A model generated the notes under the pieces. That model searched no databases, had not been told where the DNA came from, and saw only the letters and a list, made by a program, of their open reading frames with translations. The translations under genes were made by a program, and so were the position numbers. Of a DNA stretch of 64,000 nucleotides, positions 21,198 to 30,311 are shown one piece after another (position 1 is the first letter of the stretch; each line of letters begins with the position of its first letter). Source of the DNA: Phytophthora sp. 'mugwort' (taxonomy: Eukaryota; Oomycota; Peronosporomycetes; Peronosporales; Peronosporaceae); assembly GCA_033558025.1 (NCBI GenBank), contig JAUCEF010000002.1, positions 2,542,001 to 2,606,000 on the forward strand, given 5' to 3'.

Positions 21198-22530
21198 TGT
21201 GGAGAAGCGTCAACCAAGAATATCAGATCCCTAAGGAATGGCCAGATCGGTGAGAAAGGCGGACCAGCTGTGAAAAGAGGGGCGATCGAGCCAGATCTAG
21301 ATACGAGGTAAAGGCGGGGCGACGTTCGACTTAATCAGATGTGCAAGGGGATGCTTCGATGACGAGGAAGGAAACCAGGGTCGAGCAACCACCCAACACA
21401 GATCTGTTATACTGTGATCACCCGACCGATCGAGGATCGAATGAATATTCGGAACCCGAATCGAGGGGGGTGTAAGAGATCAGGACTGGCGAGCGGTGAC
21501 GACATCGATCAGACTGGATCTAACCCCGTTTGACCTCGGTCGGACCCCGATCGTGGCGGATCTGGGGTCCGCGGGTTGGCAGATCGGACCGATCTGGTGT
21601 TCAAGGTTCGGAGGATCGGGCAGCTCCGGTGCCCACAGGTCGGCCTACAGCCCGCTGTCCGAAATCGAGCGGAACGGATCGAACTTACGGACAGGATCGG
21701 GCAGATCGGGTTGATCGGTTTTCACCGATCGGCATAGAGGTTCCGACATCCACGGTCTGTCAGATCGGCATATTTGTTCTGATATACACGATCTGGCAGA
21801 TCGACGTACGCGTTCAGACATCCGCGATCGGGCAGATCGGGACTCGATCAGCAATCATCCTCGGGGATGTGCAAGCGTGAAGACGGTACGTGTTGAGCGG
21901 TTGAAGAAGGCAACATTCAGAAGATTCAGGTGGCACGAGATAGGGTTCAGGATGGGAAAATAGGACCAGAAAAGGATAAACAACGATCAGACTCGAATTT
22001 ACATTGGACTACTTATGCGTTTTTAAGTGCCGCTGGAAGGGATCTACATTGGCCCTCCTAAATATCAACTAGACCAAGGTAGCAGATCAAGCGTCGCGGT
22101 GAGAGGATCGGATCGGACATTGTCCGACCCTCCCCACGCTAGCGAACTTCTGCTGAAACGCATACCTCGATCGGCATTCAGTGCTTGGAGCAACTCAAGG
22201 AAAGGAGCAACGCCACACGGCAACCTCGGCCTCGGATCAAGTCCAGGCCGCCGATCGAAGGTCGACTACCTCAGATCGGAATCAATAACGGCAGCAGAGC
22301 AAAGACTTCCGCGCTGCCCCACGCCCCTGCCAGGACTTTCAAGACTTTACATCGCTGTATCCTTCAGAGTCTCAAGAGAGCCGATCCAGCCCACCGACGG
22401 CTACGCAAGGTGAGACAAAGTTCAGCTAATTCACGCGTCATCGGGGAACCCCCTCGGTTAGTCGGTGTCTGGGCGCAGTTTGGTAAGCGGATCGGGTCTT
22501 AAGCATATTTTGACCGATCCCGCTACGCCA
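21198..22530 (+). repeat. 3' LTR of element 2
   Basis: Begins TGTGGAGAAGCGTC immediately after a polypurine-like ACAGGGGGAGGT (21186-21197). The start is confirmed by an inverted partial copy at 49905-50373 that ends at the same base. It contains three imperfect 36-bp tandem units at 21725-21832. The distal part retains AGCCCACCGACGG and GTTAGTCGGTGTCTGGGCGCAG, shared with the LTR of element 1. The end is not certain: the first plausible terminal CA is near 22475, the second at 22530. Confidence 0.75.
21725..21832 (+). repeat. Three 36-bp tandem repeats in the element 2 LTR
   Basis: Units at 21725-21760, 21761-21796 and 21797-21832 share the pattern (C/A)GATCGGCATA...TTC.GA.AT.CACG.TC.G. Each holds two GATC tetramers or close variants. 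Repeats in the U3 part of an LTR often act as promoter or enhancer elements; no activity can be read from sequence. Confidence 0.6.
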
Positions 22531-23422
22531 TAGGTATATCTAGTCTACCGCTGCGCCAACCAACAATTGCGCTGAAATTTTATTTTTCATGCCGTTGTAA
22601 TTCGCGCAGGATTGGTGTGACTGAAGCATTCAGCTTCAACTTGCGAGCTTTGACGCGCGTCGAGAGCGAGTGGGATGTGAGATACCATCGTAACCTGTGG
22701 TTTGAAACTGGCGTGATGTACCGCACACACATACCGTGCTGAGTCAGTAGGTGACATCCGGATGTATCTTGGCTGCAGAGTTGATGCTGTATCAGGTGCG
22801 GCTCCGAGAGGTGCAGCAACGAGTACCTCCGTCGCCCAGACACTGCTGCAGCCCAGATACCGCTACTATCTGCTGTCCAGACCGAAGTTGTTGCACAGGT
22901 GCAGGTTGGTGCTGGAGGTTGTCCTTCGGATTAAGTTCATTCGTGATCCTACTGTTGCGCATGCACTGCGTGATGTTGGGGATTGCCCTACGCGTAGAAT
23001 GCTTGAGCTGTTTCACACACTCATAATAAGCATGCATACTACTACGTGGATAACTAGGCAACCAGTCCTAACAACAACGTACGGGCGCGAGGGTAAGACC
23101 TGCGCTGCGCGCACTAGGCTGTATAAGGGATATAAGGGGATAACGCCTTGACCCACTTCTGCCTCGCGAACCCCCTCAAGTCCCTGCAAGGCTTGAGCAT
23201 CGTTTGTGTCCACACGTAGGCGTCTTCCTTTCTGGTACAGCGATACCGTACACGGCGTTAAACGCAACAATGGAGGCTCTGTGAGTCCTAACCTACCCGT
23301 CACGTCGCACGAACTTTTAAATATATATACTAACAGGAATGCGGTGGTTAATACATGATAATCTTGCTCAAATTGGTGATGACATCTATTTCCTGATGGC
23401 CGCTTTTGCGCTGCACCCCTAC
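22531..23422. other. Intergenic, no gene recognised
   Basis: Several short ORFs on both strands match no family I know. One excellent GT-AG intron consensus (GTGAGT at 23280 to ACTAACAG at 23336) follows a short ATGGAGGCTCT, but splicing gives only about ten codons before a stop. It could be a leader or a relic. Confidence 0.4.
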
Positions 23423-23440
23423 TTTTCATTTGCTCTTACC
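23423..23440 (+). promoter_or_regulatory. Possible Inr-like start region of the Spp2-like gene
   Basis: TTTTCATTTGCTCTTA resembles the oomycete initiator (core TCAYTYY) and lies about 90-100 bp before the ATG at 23525. It matches only part of the 16-bp consensus. Confidence 0.3.
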
Positions 23441-23524
23441 CAGACCAACTATTTTTATAGAATAGAATTTTACTTTAAAATTAAATTCTACATTTCGTTT
23501 ACGTTCCATTTCATATACGTTGTC

Positions 23525-24607
23525 ATGAAGCTGGGCGGATTCGTGCTCAAGAAAGGCAAGAAGAAGGCGCTGGGGGCGCCCGCGGGTTTCTTGGCGGCCG
23601 TGCATAGCGCCCCCCAAGAGTCCGACAAGGTTTTTGTTACGGACTTCGACCCGAACGCGCCGGCGCCTCTCGCGGAGGACGGCCAGAAGCCGCTGGTGAT
23701 CCCTTTATTGGGAACGAATGCGTGGGCCGGAGGTCCAAATGACCCAAATGAGACCCTTCGCGGCGATAAAATAGGCACATCAAACAGTGAAATAGTCACA
23801 TCAGAGGCATCCGTGGACGAGCAAGCGGCTGTCCAGATCCTCGCCGAGACGCAGGCGGCCAAGACACAGAGCTGTAATGCTCAGCAAAGAGACCTGGTGA
23901 TCCCTGTCTCCGAGGGCAGGGAAAAGAAGCGCGCCGAGCTCTTCCAGGATGGAGAAATGAGACCCAAAAACGACCAGAAGAAGCCCATTCTGCAACAGAA
24001 CGCGGTCCCGGGGCTCGACGAGCTACAGGACGTCACAGACAAGTACCGGCACGACGTGGCGCTGCGGCCCGAAGCCCCCGATGTGCACAGTGAAATATAT
24101 GAGTCGGTGCCCGTAGAGGCTTTTGGCGCGGCGTTGTTGAGGGGCATGGGCTGGAAAGGCGACGTGGACCCGGATGACGTAGGCGTCGCCCCACAGCCGA
24201 GACATAAGCTGCTGGGACTGGGGGCAACCAAGAGACCGTCGCTGCCCGGAGACAAGAAGAAGAGGAAGAAGCGGAAGGTCGACACCCAGGACAAGGACAA
24301 GGCCAGACGCTCCGGATTCAACAAGGATCGCCCACGCGAGGATCGCATAGAAGACAAGGAGCGAAGCAGCAGAAGGTCAAGCAGGTCGGTGGACAGAGAC
24401 CGTCGATACAGCCAAAGTCGCTCGGAACGACGGAAGCAGAGTCATAGTCGAAGCCAAGACCGCGACCATGGCCGTGGCCGAGACAGAAATCGGAGACGTG
24501 GTCGCGACCGAGAGGACCATCGGGACAGAGGTCGAGATAGAGACCATGAAAGAGGCAGCCGCAGTCACAGCCATAGCCGCTCGGACCGACACAGTTGCAG
24601 ACGTTAA
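23525..24607 (+). CDS. Spp2/GPKOW-like G-patch splicing factor
   Basis: 360 aa. A G-patch of the Spp2/GPKOW type sits at about residues 190-212 (SVPVEAFGAALLRGMGWKG), followed by the linker that typically ends in a KRPS-type basic patch. In yeast and human this motif binds and activates the DEAH helicase Prp2/DHX16 at the spliceosome; the function here is inferred from family. The N-terminus (GGFVLKKGKKKALGAP) is typical of the family. The C-terminal ~90 residues are Arg/Ser/Asp-rich (SRSVDRDRR, RGRDRNRRRGR). The KOW domains of animal GPKOW are absent. I chose the ATG at 23525 over the in-frame one at 23339 because similarity and the likely Inr begin there. Converges with the next gene, 142 bp apart. 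Confidence 0.82.
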   Translation: MKLGGFVLKKGKKKALGAPAGFLAAVHSAPQESDKVFVTDFDPNAPAPLAEDGQKPLVIPLLGTNAWAGGPNDPNETLRGDKIGTSNSEIVTSEASVDEQAAVQILAETQAAKTQSCNAQQRDLVIPVSEGREKKRAELFQDGEMRPKNDQKKPILQQNAVPGLDELQDVTDKYRHDVALRPEAPDVHSEIYESVPVEAFGAALLRGMGWKGDVDPDDVGVAPQPRHKLLGLGATKRPSLPGDKKKRKKRKVDTQDKDKARRSGFNKDRPREDRIEDKERSSRRSSRSVDRDRRYSQSRSERRKQSHSRSQDRDHGRGRDRNRRRGRDREDHRDRGRDRDHERGSRSHSHSRSDRHSCRR

Positions 24608-24749
24608 ATGAAGTAGGTCGCTGGACAAGAAAGCCGCTTGTTTAGACAATAAAATAGATACTGGAGCTCGACTGGCATCTTCATAGGCAAAGGAAGCATG
24701 CGTGCCAGGTATGTGAGCAAGGGTGAAGACTATATCTACTTCATTCCTC

Positions 24750-25517
24750 CTACTGGTTCTTTGTGTTATTCCCACTGTTGTTGCTGTCGTCATTGTCTTC
24801 TTCTAACAGCGACGTGTCAAGTTGTAGTGGCAGTGGCGGAATGGACGTGCAGATGTCTCCAAGACTGTTCAAACGTTTAGGAAGTAGACACAACAGACAA
24901 GAGATTAACGCAATGCTCGAACGCATCGACGAACATCTCGAGGGGACGTACGCAGAGAGCACAGTCGTGCAGTTTTCTCGAAATTTGAGCATCTGCGCGC
25001 GGTTCTCGTCGGCTTTGCCGTTCAGCAGGTTCGTGCGCATCGTGTTGATGGCCAGTACATTTTCCTGTAACAGCGCCGCGAGTCGCGCCTCTTCCAGCTC
25101 GGCAGCGGATGTCGACGACTGGTTCTGGTCTTGATATGGCTCGATCTTCATGCGTTTGGTGGCGGTGGGCGGCTGACCGGCGTCACCCGCTGCTGCTGCC
25201 GCCTGGCCACTCGGGTAACTGAGCGACTTGACCTTGAAGGCCACGTCACGGACGCATTTCCGTGGCAGCGTGGCAGCAATCTTGATGTAGCGTGTGACGT
25301 TGTCAAACTGGTCTGCAGGGAACTGTGTGAGGCCGGCGTGTAGCGTCTGTAGCTCCTGTGGCGTCCAATAGCCGACGGTCGGCGAGATTGACGGTAGATA
25401 GTCGGAAGCTTGCGGTGACGAAAGGAACCCGAGGCTGCCCATTGAGGTCTGCGGAGACTGCTTGGTCATAGCAGCGCTAGTTGCCTGACCTGAAGTACTT
25501 GGAGGAAGCGTAGCCAT
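24750..25517 (-). CDS. Myb/SANT-like domain protein with one likely intron
   Basis: An open frame of 255 codons. Residues ~50-104 form a SANT/Myb-like domain (YWTPQELQTLHAGL...RYIKIAATLPRKCVRDVAFKVKSL), followed by an Ala/Gly linker, a KRMKIEPY stretch and a helical region (LEEARLAALLQENVLAINTMRTNLL). It resembles, from memory, plant Myb-like proteins with a DUF3755-type C-terminus. A canonical 87-bp intron (GTACGT at 24951 to CAG ending at 24865) without stop or frame change lies inside; spliced, the protein reads ...TVLSALGDICTSIPPLPLQLD, which fits the family better and is 226 aa. Nuclear DNA- or chromatin-binding role inferred only. The start codon is 85 bp from that of the divergent gene. 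Confidence 0.75.
   Translation of the reverse strand: MATLPPSTSGQATSAAMTKQSPQTSMGSLGFLSSPQASDYLPSISPTVGYWTPQELQTLHAGLTQFPADQFDNVTRYIKIAATLPRKCVRDVAFKVKSLSYPSGQAAAAAGDAGQPPTATKRMKIEPYQDQNQSSTSAAELEEARLAALLQENVLAINTMRTNLLNGKADENRAQMLKFRENCTTVLSAYVPSRCSSMRSSIALISCLLCLLPKRLNSLGDICTSIPPLPLQLDTSLLEEDNDDSNNSGNNTKNQ
24865..24951 (-). other. Predicted in-frame 87-bp intron
   Basis: On the minus strand: GTACGT donor, pyrimidine-containing 3' part with TTCCTAAACG as possible branch region, GAACAG acceptor. It is a multiple of three with no stop, so an ORF finder reads through it. Its 29 codons (YVPSRCSSM...) look unlike the rest of the protein. Confidence 0.65.
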
Positions 25518-25602
25518 TGCGGCGCTGTGTCTAGAGGCGTCCCCTCACGGTTGTGCCCGACTGTTTGGTACATTTTTTGATCCCTTTCACGCTTGCATCG
25601 TC
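25518..25602. promoter_or_regulatory. 85-bp shared region between two divergent start codons
   Basis: The Myb-like gene (-) and the PA-domain ORF (+) start only 85 bp apart, so both core promoters and 5' leaders must fit or overlap here, unless transcription starts inside the neighbour. GGTACATTTTTTG (about 25568-25580) is a weak Inr-like candidate for the plus gene. Confidence 0.5.
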
Positions 25603-26427
25603 ATGTTCTGGCCGTTCCTGGAGCTCCAGGGGCAGCTGACGTACTGTCCGCTGGCCGACTTCGGCGCCAGTGGCGTACGAGAAGGTCAGGATATTTACGC
25701 AGAGGCCGTCGTGGCGCAGCCGGTGACTGCGCATATACCGCTGAAGAATGCGTACGAGCTGCGAGGAAAGATCGCGGTGCTTCAGCGTGGGATATGCGAC
25801 TTTGTCTCCAAGGTGCTGCATGCCCAACAAGCAGGTGCAGTGGCAGTGCTAGTGGCCAACATCAGCGACGATGGTAGCGAGGAAGCGTTCGTTATGGATG
25901 CAGGACAGCGTCACGACCAGTTAGTAGACAGTATTAGGATTCCTGCCATGATGGTGTCTCGATCACAGTCGATCCACGTCTTTCAGCAGATTCGTGAAGC
26001 CTATTTGGAGCGCAGGGAGCTGTACTTCATCATCAGGTTCCTTGGAGCGCACACGGCGTCGCGGGTGCTAGCACAGCAGGAGAATCTGGCACAGCAGAGC
26101 CGAAATATAGCACGAAACATTGAATTCAAGCAGCAGCGTGAGCTACAGCAACAAGAGGCAGCGAGTTTACTGCGCAATCGTCTCGGCAAGGCAGCCCAGT
26201 CCAAAGGATCTGCTCCGGTGTCTTCGACCGGGAGTGGCGTAGTCACACCGAGCACGAGTACGAACGAATTAATCTTGAATTGGTCACCAACTTCCTCGAG
26301 GAATAGCAACTCAGTTTGCTCCACACATTGCAGCGAGACGAGGGGTCGTGGAGATAATCAGGAAGAACGTGAGGTAATCGAGGGGGTTCACACTGCAGCG
26401 GCGCTCGCGATGCTGCACTGGTGTCCA
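25603..26427 (+). CDS. PA (protease-associated) domain protein; 3' end uncertain
   Basis: Residues ~1-140 form a PA-type domain (LADFGASG, LRGKIAVLQRGICDFVSKVLHAQQAGAVAVLVANISD), then a predicted coiled-coil/Gln-rich helix (LAQQENLAQQSRNIARNIEFKQQREL). No signal peptide is visible, although PA domains usually occur in secretory or vacuolar proteins. The frame runs without a stop into the isochorismatase-like gene at 26428. However, from about 26258 a second frame reads HTEHEYERINLELVTNFLEE and ends at a TAG near 26310, and it looks more protein-like than the Ser-rich frame. I therefore split the genes. A true 510-aa fusion remains possible. Confidence 0.6.
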
Positions 26428-27197
26428 ATGACGACGGCTTTGGTCATTCTGGACGTTCAAAATTACTTCACGCTTCGACATGGCTACGGCGCTAAACGAA
26501 CAACGGGCTGCATTGACCACGAAGGTGATGATGACTTTGATAGAACTTGCGAGTCCCAGGCTTCCAGCCCAAACCTAGCGAAGAGCTGCTCAAAAGCCAG
26601 TGACAATTCGTTTTACGAACGCGTCTACAACGTGCTCATCCCGACAATCCAGGACGTGCTACTCGCCAGTCGTGCTAGTGAGGGCATAGAAGTCATTTAT
26701 TCCGTGGTCGAGAGTGCTACGCGCGATGGCCGTGAGAGGTCTCGTGCTCACAAACATGCTGGCATTCATGTGCCAAAAAATGGATTTGGTGTTCAAGTTC
26801 CCAAGCGAATTGCACCCGACGAAAGTGACATCGTGCTCTCACGCACTGGAGTCAAGTAAGTAGAGCTGATCTTTGCATGTGCTGGCCAGATACTGACATG
26901 ATTCTTGTCTTGAATAGTGTGTTCACGGCAACTAATCTCGACTACATCTTACGAAACTTAATCGTCACTCATATCGTAGTCATGGGCGTCTCGGTGCTGG
27001 GAAGTGTGGAAGCTTGTGTGCAGACTGCGTTGGATAAGGGCTACCAAGTGACCGTATTGAAAGAGACGCTTATTTCGCTAACAGGGCCCGATATGGGGGA
27101 CTCGAAGAAGTCTTCGATGCTCGAGAGCTTTGCTGAACGAGGTGCTCAGGTGCTTACAGCCGCTGAGTTTGTCGACAAATTGCAATCATTTGCCTAG
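26428..27197 (+). CDS. Isochorismatase-like (cysteine hydrolase fold) protein, active site altered
   Basis: Two exons, 26428-26855 and 26918-27197 (62-bp intron, GTAAGT...TGAATAG), 235 aa. Family marks: TTALVILDVQNYF (first catalytic Asp) at residues 2-14, then DIVLSRTGVN|VFTATNLDYILRNLIVTHIVVMGVSVLGSVEACVQTALDKGY across the splice. Family enzymes use Asp-Lys-Cys. Here the Lys position is Arg (LSRTG) and the nucleophile position of GV.T..CV..T is Ser (GVSVLGSV), so it may be a pseudoenzyme or use Ser. A ~90-residue insertion after the first strand (CIDHEGDDDFDR...) is unusual. The exon join was checked: phase is kept and the family motif continues. Confidence 0.75.
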
Positions 27198-27329
27198 GAT
27201 GGAAGACAATATTTTATTTTTGCTGACCGTATCGTGTTATATTTGTCGTGTTTGGAGAAACTTCCATTGTGGGTTGTAACGTCCCTCGAATAACTTCAGT
27301 CAAACGTGCGTTGCATAGTGACAAGCGCT

Positions 27330-29457
27330 ATGGCAGAGCTCTCTCAAGTGGAGGTCGGTTTGGGATCCTTGGTAGACGCTGTGGTCTCGTTTGTTGGTCA
27401 CAATGAGGTGGCTAAAGACGTCCAAGTGCTGCCCATCGGAGGTTTCCTGTGGAAGTTCCCGTCCGAAGGTAACAATCGTGTTGGGAGTACTATCAAGATC
27501 CATCCTCCTCCGGCCCCTCAGATACGGGAATACCCACGTAAATGCGGTCAATGTGATGAGTGCTGGGTGTCTGACTGGGAGTTTGAACTCGACCATCTGC
27601 GGCGATGCTCCGTTGTGACGCACATCGACATTCCTGAGGACAATAAGCAGAAAGCCACAAACTTGGGAGTGGCGCGTCGTGTATGGTGTGAAGTGGGTGG
27701 ATCGTTCAGTCGTCTGGACTGGCGTTATGACAGAGATATTGACGCTTGTAGTACAAATTTCATCACATTCACGGAGATTGCTAAAGTTTCTATGCTGGAC
27801 GAGCCAGCGAATAGCTTTGAGATTATTACCCACGACTGTCGTACGGTAGTATTTCAATGGAGAGCCGAGTCTGAAGCTATAATTCCTTATCATCTGGTGC
27901 TAGATGCACGTCAGTGGCAAGAATATCTGGATGCACTCAGCAAATACGCGCGAAATTCGCCCTTGAGCGATTCAGCGACGCTGTCTGTTGGAGAACTCGC
28001 AGCTTCGGGAAAAAGCAATAATTGGTCGGTTGCAGATGTTTTTAACGAGTTTTCCCACTTGCTACTCACGGAAAGCAGTGCCTATGTTACCAGTGGTGTG
28101 TTGGAGAGTGAATTAAACTCTATCCTGCATAAATCTGGATACGCGTCTTCTCTTTGGTCTCTACACGATAACAATGGCAATTCATTGGTGCATTTGGCAA
28201 TCAATCTCAACCTTGGAGACAGAACAGCCACTATCGTCTCTGCGCTGCTTAACGTGGGCATCGATACCAATCTTCAAAATTACGAGTAAGGTCTTTACTC
28301 AAAAAGCCTGCGATGTTTGGTTATAGCATTAATTAACTTCTGATTTATTCGTATAGAGGAGAGAGCTCACTACTCTTAGTCGCAGCTTCAGGGGATGTTA
28401 CCACAGCGACTGTACTACTCACTGCTCCATCTATTCAAGTCAATTTATCGTGTGCTCTCGGGGTTACAGCATTCCACGTTGCGGCGAATGCTGGCGACGT
28501 TAACGTGAGTGCGTTCTAGCTTAAAAACTGAAATCTGGTTATTCCTCTTCTCATCTAGATTTTAAATTCTAGATGATGCAAATACTGTGTGATGCGGGTG
28601 CACAGCCAGAAAAGCGAGACGACAATAACTGGACAGCGCTGCATTACGCCGCTGCGTGCTCTGCTGGACACGATGCCCTTCATTTCTTGTGTGAGCTCCT
28701 AAGTGACGAGTTTATTGACGCCCAGTGCTGCGAAGGAAATACTGCGCTTCATGTCGCTGCCGGCTGCGGGTGCCTTGAAAATGTACGTGCACTGCTAGAG
28801 ACTGCAGCCAGCCCGCACATAAACAATTGCAGTGGAGAGACCGCTTATCACTTGGCACTGCGCAACAACCATATTCAGTGTGCAGTAGCTATTAACGAGT
28901 ATCAGAGTATGCTACCGATAAGTTATACTGTGTTGACCTCATATCTATCCAACGAGAGTGAGGAGGTGCCGAATACGTGGGGGAATGAACAAGAGATGCG
29001 TGACAAAGGCGGAGAATGGGTCGAAGGCTTGACAGAAGATGGCTTCACTTACTACTACAACATAGCCACAGGTGAGTCATCATGGTACAAGTCCGGGGAG
29101 TACCAGTTACCAGACGAACAGGTTTCCATGCCGTATAAAGAGGGCATATCAGCCTCTACCAACGAGATGATATGTGAAGACGATATGAATCACTCTTACT
29201 CCCTGGATGTGGACGAAGCGGGTAATATTCTCGGAGATAGCGCAGGACTGCAGCTCCCACTGTGTTTGATCCCGATGGTTAGCCCGTTGACGTCTCTTGA
29301 TGATCCGACTGCTGCAGCAAAATATGAAGCTGCACGTCGGAGGGCGCGCAAACAGCGGAGACGTAGGCAGTCAACGCTGCAGTCCATTCACGGGCCTGAA
29401 GACACAATCTTTGAGTTGCCAACCAACGAGGCCTGTACCCTGTACGAAAAGTATTGA
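27330..29457 (+). CDS. Ankyrin-repeat and WW-domain protein (three exons)
   Basis: Exons 27330-28285, 28357-28504 and 28573-29457 (introns 71 and 68 bp, GTAAGG..GTATAG and GTGAGT..TTCTAG) give 662 aa. The N-terminal ~260 residues are unassigned, with a Cys cluster (KCGQCDECW...RRC). Ankyrin repeats run from about residue 275 to 490 (DNNGNSLVHLAINL, GESSLLLVAASGD, VTAFHVAANAGD, NNWTALHYAAACS, GNTALHVAAGCGC, GETAYHLALRNN). A WW domain follows at about 513-545 (GGEWVEGLTEDGFTYYYNIATGESSWY). The tail is basic (RRRARKQRRRRQS). Both modules bind proteins, the WW usually Pro-rich ligands; a scaffold role is inferred. I start at 27330 rather than the in-frame 27306; either is possible. Confidence 0.82.
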
Positions 29458-30298
29458 CCTCGTCGGTGAAGTAGATTTATTCTGTCAGGTACAGCATAAG
29501 CTGTCAGCCCACTTTCCGATAAACTGTTCAGGAGCATTAGAATTCTAAACCTACAGCACTAGAATGTTGCGGTACGCTTCTAGAATCCAAACTAGTTGGA
29601 GAATAGCCATTTGATTCAGTTTTTCGCATAGCAATTGACAAACAAATAGTGTTGAGATAACGTCATGAAAGCGATGACAACTTGCTGTCTGTTCACTATT
29701 GACTGAAGTGGTCCCCGGGTGACGAAGCATGCTTGTGTCTCGGCGCTCGAGTTCCTCGGTCTAATCCAAGCTCGCTTTCCAATTCACCGTCTGGCGATAA
29801 AGTTCCTTTCCTGCTCTCCGATTGCCTTGGGCTGCCTCGTGCATCCCTTTGTCGAAACGACTCGTGGCTAGAGACAGCTGTTTCCCCTGAGACCGTACCA
29901 CGCACGACCGACGGCAATGTGGGTTGCCCAGCACAACGCCCGCATCTTTCTCCTAACGAAACGATTGATGTTCACGACCATTGACCCAAGAAATCCCCTC
30001 GGCGGTTTATCCGCTGGGCCATCTCGTAGTGAGGCCGCCCCCAACTTCGAAAGTATGACCGCTGTGTAGGTCTTTCGGATAAAGATACTGATGCATAGCA
30101 GTACGTGCCGTGTTAGGTGGATGGACGTCAAGTCGGCGTAATGGACAACTAAAAACTATTCATATTGAAAAAAATAGTGTTGGGGACTACAAAGCTCACC
30201 AAAGTTCTTGGAGTATTGCACTAAAATATGTGTAGCCTTCGACAATTTTATTGTAATACATTCGTAAAATCTTTGATTTTGCCCAGTAATTTAGTTAA
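29458..30298. other. Intergenic, nothing recognised
   Basis: About 840 bp with only short, unmatched ORFs and AT-rich stretches. It ends at the TAA target duplication of the Harbinger element (30296-30298). Confidence 0.5.
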
Positions 30299-30311
30299 GG
30301 CCGTGTTCGCG
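30299..30311 (+). repeat. Left TIR of the Harbinger element
   Basis: GGCCGTGTTCGCG, exact inverse of 40304-40316. Outside it lies the TAA target duplication. Confidence 0.9.

Larger units (their letters stand above)
14929..22530 (+). mobile_element. Element 2, right part (rest of pol, antisense gene, 3' LTR)
   Basis: This continues the element interrupted at 1476. RT resumes with D A C D K (stop) N L S I S and SFWGLRNVEYLGH, followed by RNase H, second RNase H, integrase, chromodomain, the antisense gene and a 3' LTR starting at 21198. Protein-level similarity to element 1 is clear throughout, but nucleotide identity is far lower than between element 1 and copy 3, so it is a separate, older family. 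The right end is uncertain: either the CA at about 22475 or the CA at 22529-22530. Confidence 0.88.

Noticed and set aside
22528..22570. tRNA gene on the minus strand (TGGCGCAGCGGTAGA, A-box-like)
   Set aside because: No B box and no pairing D or anticodon stems; probably chance or a truncated relic next to the LTR end.
23269..23370. Small exon ATGGAGGCTCT plus a perfect-looking intron
   Set aside because: The spliced frame stops after about ten codons; kept only as a remark on the intergenic region.
22580..23430. ORFs on both strands (for example 22762-23151 + and 23013-23429 -)
   Set aside because: They overlap one another and match nothing; no splice or promoter context decides between them.
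23339..23524. N-terminal extension of the Spp2-like protein from the upstream ATG
   Set aside because: Hydrophobic, AT-rich and unlike the family. The family start GGFVLKKGKKK follows the ATG at 23525.
29733..29984. Short ORFs after the ankyrin-WW gene
   Set aside because: Overlapping ORFs on both strands, low complexity, no motif.
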